Source: Tetracentron sinense (Eukaryota; Streptophyta; Magnoliopsida; Trochodendrales; Trochodendraceae). From it: a stretch of DNA of 64,000 bases. This document shows, piece by piece, positions 58,901-64,000 of this stretch; the stretch's first letter is position 1; each line of letters opens with the position of its first letter. The notes beneath the pieces are model-generated. The model searched no databases and had not been told where the DNA came from. It saw nothing but the letters and a program-made list of their open reading frames with translations. The stretch spans positions 25,180,052 to 25,244,051 of the forward strand of contig CM026565.1 in the NCBI GenBank assembly GCA_015143295.1. The letters run 5' to 3'. Made by a program: the position numbers and the translations under genes.

Positions 58901-59186
58901 TCGCCAGTGGAGAAGCCATCGCACCGGCAAGAAGTTCAGAGAAGGAAGGGCAATCGGATTCATGATCGTTTTTCGAAAATGGAATCGACGTAGTTACCGT
59001 TAGGGTTTCTGATTGAGAACTATGGTCTCTGAATTCCGCTTCAATCGAAGAACGATCAGGAATTGAAATAGCAGAGAGAGAGTTGTGTTGCTTAGGAAGA
59101 GGCTTCTCTTCATCTTCTCGTTGTTCCTTTTCTTCTGTTACTCTCTCTTCTTGTTTTGGAGCTTTCAAGCTCTGGTTCTCCGCCAT
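46959..59186 (-). CDS. WRKY32: WRKY transcription factor, group I (two WRKY domains), WRKY32-like
   Basis: Nuclear DNA-binding regulator of W-box promoters. Exons 59186-58779, 57253-56556, 56469-56311 and 47313-46959 join in phase and give 539 residues. The N-terminal WRKYGQK lies at 233-239 and the C-terminal one at 407-413; both fingers are CX4C...HXH (YYKCTYSNC...[14 protein letters not shown]...KHDHD). The intron splitting the second domain after NPHPR is the conserved group I position, but here it is about 9.0 kb and full of transposons. The C-end [15 protein letters not shown] and the run [17 protein letters not shown] point to the WRKY32 lineage. The start at 59186 ([11 protein letters not shown]) follows a short upstream ORF at 59257-59231. 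The intron after exon 2 has a GC donor. Ser-Pro sites in the N-terminal part could be MAPK targets (inference). Confidence 0.93.
47831..48540 (-). mobile_element. 5'-truncated L1-type LINE in WRKY intron 3
   Basis: Minus strand. The T-run at 47831-47839, read as a poly(A) tail after ATTACCGATC, marks the 3' end. The open frame at 48501-48040 contains a reverse-transcriptase zinc-binding (zf-RVT) region: [46 protein letters not shown]. The reverse transcriptase and endonuclease are absent, so it is an ordinary 5'-truncated insertion. Confidence 0.75.
48680..50256 (-). mobile_element. TRIM-like LTR element fossil with a nested MITE
   Basis: Two direct long terminal repeats (about 48680-49490 including a nested insertion, and 49799-50256) share stretches such as CAAGATTTATGTGG-type leader sequence, TTTTCACTCTCAA and ATAATAGAGGTTTACT. 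Next to the right LTR the minus strand reads ATTGGTATTAGAG, a primer-binding site of initiator-Met tRNA type. The interior is only about 300 bp with no polymerase, so it is a miniature (TRIM) element. The LTRs are clearly diverged, so it is old. Confidence 0.6.
49006..49416. mobile_element. hAT-type MITE nested in the left LTR of the TRIM
   Basis: 411 bp, bounded by a perfect 8-bp duplication CAAATTAT (48998-49005 and 49417-49424). Inverted ends read CAGTGTAGTCAAGGCGTC and GACACCTTGACTACATTG. The rich AGGCGNNGCCTAGGCG content near both ends is typical of a widespread plant MITE. A (TA)n tract lies at 49327-49349. Confidence 0.85.
50260..51850 (-). mobile_element. Ty3-type LTR retrotransposon fossil
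   Basis: Minus-strand pieces resemble Ty3 parts in order: a gag-like stretch and a Cys-rich knuckle-like stretch (about 51500-51800), then a protease-region motif near 50270-50330 (LLGRPWQY preceded by WCDIVP). No LTRs were found. It is heavily decayed with many breaks; the TRIM abuts its 3' side. A (CT)n tract lies at about 50818-50842. Confidence 0.5.
52506..53908. mobile_element. PIF/Harbinger-type non-autonomous element, 1.4 kb
   Basis: Inverted ends GGGGGTGTTTGGCATCATTC / GAATGATGCCAAACACCCCC with the 3-bp duplication TTA at 52503-52505 and 53909-53911. The interior holds two 142-bp repeat variants (52740-53080) and a long minus-strand open frame (53916-53386) of low-complexity composition with no domain. 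It is inserted in the RTE LINE. Confidence 0.85.
54183..54615. mobile_element. MITE nested in the RTE LINE
   Basis: 433-bp AT-rich insert bounded by TGTTACAAATCTC and GAGATTTGTAACA. It interrupts the reverse-transcriptase stretch between a DDVV-like motif and MDETKDRVN. The target duplication is imperfect (TTAAT on both sides). Confidence 0.6.
55501..56310. other. Proximal part of WRKY intron 3
   Basis: About 0.8 kb of ordinary AT-rich intron next to exon 3; no element recognised. Confidence 0.5.
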
Positions 59187-59230
59187 TAGAGCTGAGATTT
59201 GCAGCGAAACGAAACGGGTTTCGGACCGTT

Positions 59231-59257
59231 TTAATGTCCGAAACGATTTTCTCGCAT
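59231..59257 (-). CDS. Nine-codon upstream ORF in the WRKY leader
   Basis: ATG at 59257, reading MRENRFGH then stop, ending 44 bp before the main start. It could modulate translation if the transcript start lies upstream; the TC-rich tract at 59280-59305 suggests it does. Confidence 0.35.
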   Translation of the reverse strand: MRENRFGH

Positions 59258-59334
59258 GAAATCGGTTTTGGATTTGCTTAGAGAGAAGAGAGAAGAGAGA
59301 GAGAGGTGTTAAAATGGGATTCAACAGCTTCTCT

Positions 59335-59456
59335 TTGACTCGTATTGACCAGGTGGTTTTAGCAGTGACCGACGCCGTTATTTCCCGTTACTTTGCTGCT
59401 CCTTAGATGATGTCTTCGCTAACGGCGTAGTTAACCGTTTGGATATTGCTTTGACT
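59335..59456. promoter_or_regulatory. Three W-box motifs upstream of the WRKY gene
   Basis: TTGACT at 59335-59340, TTGACC at 59345-59350 and TTGACT at 59451-59456, all within 270 bp of the start codon. W-boxes in WRKY promoters commonly serve auto- or cross-regulation by WRKY proteins (established for the family; not shown here). Confidence 0.5.
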
Positions 59457-59487
59457 GTCATTTTTCATTGATTCCACCTTTTTCATT

Positions 59488-59547
59488 GGGTAAATTACAC
59501 TCACCTCCCCGAGTTTTGGTGAAATTTTAGAAGCCCTCCCTCTATTC
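59488..59547. mobile_element. Lone transposon end (GGGTAAATTACACTCACC)
   Basis: Same terminus as the element at 15864-17638, including the following GGTGAAATTT stretch. It is cut off by the next element. Confidence 0.55.
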
Positions 59548-60697
59548 TGTGTTTGGTTGTCGAGAAAATGAGGAAAAGAAAAAAAAAATGAGAGAAAAAA
59601 AAAAAATTTATAAATTTTCCATCATTTAGTTGTCTAGAAAATTAAAGAGAAAATATTTTTTAAAAATTATCAAAATACCCCTACCTTTTAACAAAATACC
59701 CCTAATCCTTTTAAAATAACTTCAAAATTTTTAATTTTACTCAATTTTTTTTTTTACACTTTTGCATATTTTTTTTTTCATTTTTTAAACATTTTTCAAA
59801 AAAATCTAAAACAAATACCAGCTATGTCCCTGTCTTCTTCCTCACGAGTCACGACAGGGATGTCCAACTACTGTTTTCAAGCTTTTTTTTTAAATTTTAA
59901 TCTTTGCTTATTTTAACAAAAGAGAAATGCTAGCCCTAATCTCAATCAAACTCTACTCTCAGTCTTCACCAACCATTTGTCTATTCTTGATGAGAGAGAG
60001 TGCTTTAACCACCATAACTGATTTGATAATGGATAGGTGGTTGGTAGAGGTTGAGAGTAGAGTTTGACCGAGAGTAGGGAAAGCACGCCTCTTAACAAAA
60101 ATCCAATATGGAATTTCAAAAAATCATTTTAAAACTTAAATCCTTATCCAAATCAAGATTAAACCTATCATAATCTTGTTTTTAAATCAATCCAAACCCT
60201 AACTACTGTTTCAGAATTTTTTTTTTTTAAATCTTTGTTTCAACTAAAATCCAACATGGAATTTTTAGAAATCATTTTAAAACTTAAATCCTTATCCAAA
60301 TCAAGATTAAAACCTATCATGTTCTTATTCTAACTTGTTTAAATCAATTCAACCCCCAAACTGTGAGTTCGGGAGAGAGATGGAAGTGAGAGATTGAAGA
60401 ATATGTTATTGCCGTCATCAGTATCGCCGGTGTCTTCATTGGAGTCACCGTCGGAAATCAGTGTTCGGAGACTCGGAGTGGAAAGAAGAAGAGAGGTGAG
60501 AGATTACAACCCGATAACACTTTCTTTTCTTTTCTCTTCAAAATCCAAGGTCTTTTTAAAGATTTTAAATCCATCAAATGGGAGAAAATTTTCTCCCCAT
60601 TTTCTTTTCTTTTTTTTACTTTCTTTGAATGAAAAATCAGATTTTCTTCCTATTTTATTTTCCATCCCTTATTTTCTCTGCAACCAAACAAAGCATA
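59548..60697. mobile_element. DNA transposon with TTTGGTTG inverted ends
   Basis: Left end TGTGTTTGGTTGTCGAGAAA and right end TCTCTGCAACCAAACAAAGC are imperfectly inverted. About 1.15 kb, non-coding. A tandem duplication lies inside (AAATCCTTATCCAAATCAAG at about 60139 and 60287). Family probably PIF/Harbinger or hAT. It sits 0.36 kb upstream of the WRKY start. Confidence 0.45.
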
Positions 60698-60902
60698 ATA
60701 TTTTTCCAATAACGAAAAATAGGGTAAATGTTAAGGTAGGATTTCTTGTCTTGTACAAATTTAACAACTATAAAGGGCCGTTAAAAAAATCCAGGCCTTT
60801 AACACTAAAGCCATAAGGAAGGCCACAGTGAATATTACTTATGATTTGATTTCGATGTTTACAGTCCAAGGTTCATAAGACGTATAAGATAAATATAATC
60901 AT

Positions 60903-62900
60903 GGGCAGAGCCAAGTGTGGGCGCGTGCCCCCACTGAATTTTTGGAAAAAAGTTTTTTTTTCCCTTAAGATATCAATAGGAATGGGGACAAAGAGGTCAG
61001 ATGGGATCACTCAATTAGGATTGAATTTGGGGAGGGTTCAATCACACCTACAAGTCAACACATCAACACATGACCCTTTTACCTTTATTAACTATGATTA
61101 AAATTTATTAACTCATGGGTTCAACAATATAACTTTAATGTTTTCAAAAATATAGTAAAAAATGTTAACCCTAAAATTTAAAATTTCAAACCAAAGTTAA
61201 ATATTTTTTATTATTTTTTCTTCTAAACATCAAGGGTATATTGTTGATCGGACCCCAAGAATTAAGTAAATCTTAACTACATGTAATAGAGGTTAAAAGG
61301 GATACATGTTGACTTGTGGGTGCAATTAAACTCTCTCGGAGTTCCATCGCAATTGACTGAACCGATCTCCATGCAGGTGCCATTGAACTTTAAATTTTTT
61401 TTTTTTTATACTAAGTTGTTAGTTTAATTATTTTACTGGATGTAATTATGGTAAGGGACAGTTCATAAAAAAATATATTGTATTATTTAATGGGACCCGA
61501 TTCTTTCCATGTGGGTGTTCTATTGGGACGCAATGCGCCCCTCTATAGGCCATCACGTGCTTCTCTTTATTGGTCATCACGTGTTCATTCCTCACCTTTT
61601 AATTGTGGTTAAATTTAATTAACTTAAGGTTAATTTTTTTTCTTCCAAAACAAGGTTAGATGGATGAATCCTAGGGGTGAATAAAACTTAATCACTGTTA
61701 GTGGGTGTTAAAAATGACACATGTTGTAGAGCCTCATTCAACTGTTGTTAAACATCACAACCTATTGTTTTTTTTTTTCTTCTAAAAACCAAGGTCAGAT
61801 TGGATGAACCCTAAGGGTGAGTGAATCTTAACCATAATTAGCGGGTGTTTAAAAGGACACATGACGACTTGCAAAGCCCCCTTTAACTGTGGTTAAACAT
61901 AATCAACCAAATGTTAAATTTTTCTTCTAAAAACCAAGGTTAGATTGGATAACCCAAGGGGCGAGTGAATCTTAACCATAATTAGTGAGTGTTAAAAAGG
62001 ACACGTGGTGGCTAGTAGAGCCCCTTTTAACTGTGGTAAGGTTTTTATTTTTTCATTTTATTTTTTTTCTAACAACCAAGGTTAGATGAATGAACCATAG
62101 GGGTGAGTGAATCTTAACCACAATTATTAGTGTTAAAAGGGTTATGTGACGGCTTATAGAGGCCTCTTTAACTGTGGTTAAGCTTAATGAACCTAAGGTT
62201 AATTTTTTTCTTCTAAAAACTAAAGCTAGATGAATGAACCCTAAGTGTGAGTGATTCTTAACCATAATTAGTACTGTTAAAAAACGATACATGGCAGTTT
62301 GTAGAGTCCTAGAAAGAAATACCTGTTTGGCTTCAATTAGCGTCAAAAGGAGGAACGTGGATGCATCAATTCCCTTATTTAATAGGTATAGTCTTAGGCC
62401 AAGGGGCAACCGGCTTTTTTTATATTATGTTATTTAATTATGGAAAATAGTTAACAGACCTCGGGTTTCCATTATGTAACAGAATGATGGGTCTTCATTG
62501 ATCTACACCCCACTTTCAAACAAATACTAACCGTGGTTAAGATTCACTCACTCCTAAGGTTAAGCAATCCAACCTTAATTTTTAGGAAAAAAACCAAAAT
62601 CTTAACTTTAATTCTTAAGCTTAACCATGCTTAAAAGGGAAGACACGAGGATATGGGGTAAGATAAGTAGCAGACCCATGAGTCCGCTAATCACTGATCT
62701 TTAATTATCTAACGGTTCAGAGCCATGGGGTAAGGGGATAGCTGTCTTATAAACAAGGAGAATATATAATACATGTAAGATATGTATGAAATGTATGGGT
62801 CAAATGACCCACAAACTTAGTCATTAAAAATAATTTGGGCCTACACCCGGAACCCCTATCCCCATCATGTGCCGTCACTACTAGAAATTCCTGGCTCCGC
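60903..62900. mobile_element. TE with GGCAGAGCCA-type ends and 142-bp tandem array
   Basis: Left end GGGCAGAGCCAAGTGTGG and right end CCTGGCTCCGCC are weak inverted termini like those at 33858-34655. No coding sequence or target duplication is evident. It carries the longest 142-bp array of the window. Confidence 0.4.
61640..62330 (+). repeat. 142-bp tandem array, five units
   Basis: Units start near 61651, 61791, 61938, 62079 and 62221 (spacing 140-147). Each has GGTTAGATGGATGAACCCTA, the GGGTGAGTGAATCTTAACCA core and the TAACTGTGGTTAA partner arm. Diverged units lie at 61050-61350, and an inverted one at 62525-62650. Confidence 0.8.
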
Positions 62901-63610
62901 CTTTGCGATGCCTATGCTTCAAAGTTCAAACCCGTAAGCGGAGCTTCTTTTTTAATGCTTGCAGCTTTATTTTTAATGTGTAGATGCCGGCAATTTTGTG
63001 ATTATTGAGAGATGGTTACAGATTTACAAAGATTTTTCTATGATATGAAACTTGCACGTGGCGGTCTCCCTTGTTAAGGAGTACTAATTAAATAGCACAC
63101 TGAGAGAGATGATGTCATAACATGTTATTTATGTTATTTATGAAAACTATTTAGGGTTGCATTACGGTTATTTCTTACAGAGTTAGTCTATGAGTACTCC
63201 CAAATATATTCCTGAATCTTATGGCTAATTATTATGCGTTTAGATTTGATTTGACTTGACTTATTTTATATTTTCTAATACTATTTTGTTTTTGGTCGAA
63301 ATGATATCATGTAACTAAGATGCACATTCTCTACTTTAGCTCTAAACTTAACCATTTAATAATTGAATTTAGAAGTTAAGATTTGAGAATATATTTGGGA
63401 GTACTTTGAATTACTTGTAAACTTACATTGTCTTACCGTCCATAAGCATAGAAAAATCAAAACAGCAAAAGAAAATCACATTACACCAATATATAGCAAA
63501 TTTACGTTATTTGGCATTGTACTTATGCCTACGAATGAGACCCATGATTCACTATTTTCAAAAGAAAGAAATTACAATCAAGTACAACATTTTTTTTCCT
63601 TGCGTAACAT
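62901..63610. other. Intergenic spacer, no gene seen
   Basis: AT-rich, no recognisable element. Two short similar stretches TTTGGGAGTACT and AGTACTCCCAAATAT at about 63193 and 63391 are inverted, possibly ends of an old element. Confidence 0.35.
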
Positions 63611-63619
63611 TAATTCTTT

Positions 63620-63880
63620 TAAACGTGCAACACACGTGAGAGAGAGGAATGAGAGAGAGACTGGAAAATGGACCCTAATGAGAGCATTTCAAAAAAAATA
63701 AAAATAATTTCAGGTATAGAAACTGATAGACATTTGAGGATTAAAAAAATTGTGAGAGACATATTGCTTATTGAAATATGATGTTGGGACATTTTAAGAA
63801 CCAAAACCTTCCAAGGAAGATCAATAGCCTTCTCTAGAATGCTTTAGAGACATATTGGGTATAGCAAATAAAGGGGGCGG
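63620..63880 (+). repeat. CACGTGAGAGAG-headed minisatellite, copy 4
   Basis: Head ACACGTGAGAGAGAGGAATG, then GAGAGAGACTGGAAAATGGA, and degenerate units of the GGACATTTTAAGAACC / GACATATTGGGTATAGC type. A partial inverted 142-bp repeat begins at about 63970 and runs off the right edge. Confidence 0.6.
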
Positions 63881-64000
63881 GTGGACCTTCACGAAACGTT
63901 CTTCTTTCTGAGCATTTTGCTAAGAGTGCGAAGAGTCCAGTTACGCCAATGAGGTCGCCATGCATCCATTTTAACACTAATTAATTGTGATTAAGATTCA

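Noticed and set aside
61640-62330. Regularly spaced repeats considered as a CRISPR-like array
   Set aside because: Units are ~142-bp contiguous tandem repeats without unique spacers, in a plant nuclear genome; this is satellite-like DNA.

Overview
The window is nuclear DNA of a flowering plant. It has long AT-rich introns with GT/AG (and two GC/AG) junctions, chloroplast transit peptides, plant-only families (WRKY group I, FAR1-related, plastid NDH subunit) and many plant MITEs, LINEs and LTR fossils. The repeat load and long introns fit a woody eudicot or magnoliid; the sequence alone does not let me name the species.

Layout, left to right. (1) 1-2631, minus: the first three exons of a chloroplast NDH subunit gene (PnsB1-like), whose C-terminal exons lie beyond the left edge; two hAT-type MITEs sit in its introns. 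(2) 2632-7661: intergenic MITEs, including a small MULE-derived foldback. (3) 7662-15577, minus: a complete ten-exon leucine aminopeptidase gene (571 codons) with two plausible starts, plastid and cytosolic. (4) 15578-20399: TE-rich spacer with a 142-bp tandem repeat inside a DNA transposon. (5) 20400-30858: a complete-looking 10.46-kb Mutator-like element with 1.52-kb terminal inverted repeats and a near-perfect 9-bp target duplication. It carries a FAR1-type transposase gene (+) and a convergent GRF-zinc-finger/transmembrane gene (-). Each terminal repeat holds a piece of a host short-chain dehydrogenase gene. (6) 30859-39381: nested TE fossils. (7) 39785-45059, plus: a five-exon DNA-3-methyladenine glycosylase I (Tag family) gene with an upstream ORF. 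(8) 46959-59186, minus: a four-exon WRKY group I gene (WRKY32-like). Its last intron of about 9 kb is packed with an L1 remnant, a TRIM, a Ty3 fossil and an RTE LINE split by a Harbinger element. (9) 59187-64000: WRKY promoter with W-boxes, then more TEs and tandem repeats.

The four host genes (NDH subunit, aminopeptidase, glycosylase, WRKY) have unrelated roles; there is no gene cluster. The most unusual system is the two-gene MULE. It has a transposase with its metal-binding residues and an open frame, a second convergent membrane-anchored zinc-finger gene recalling the mudrA/mudrB layout of maize MuDR, captured host exon pairs in the inverted arms, and a 324-bp deletion-type relative elsewhere in the window with nearly the same terminus and a perfect 9-bp target duplication.

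All exon models were built by hand from reading frame, splice signals and remembered family sequences; no alignment or expression data were available.
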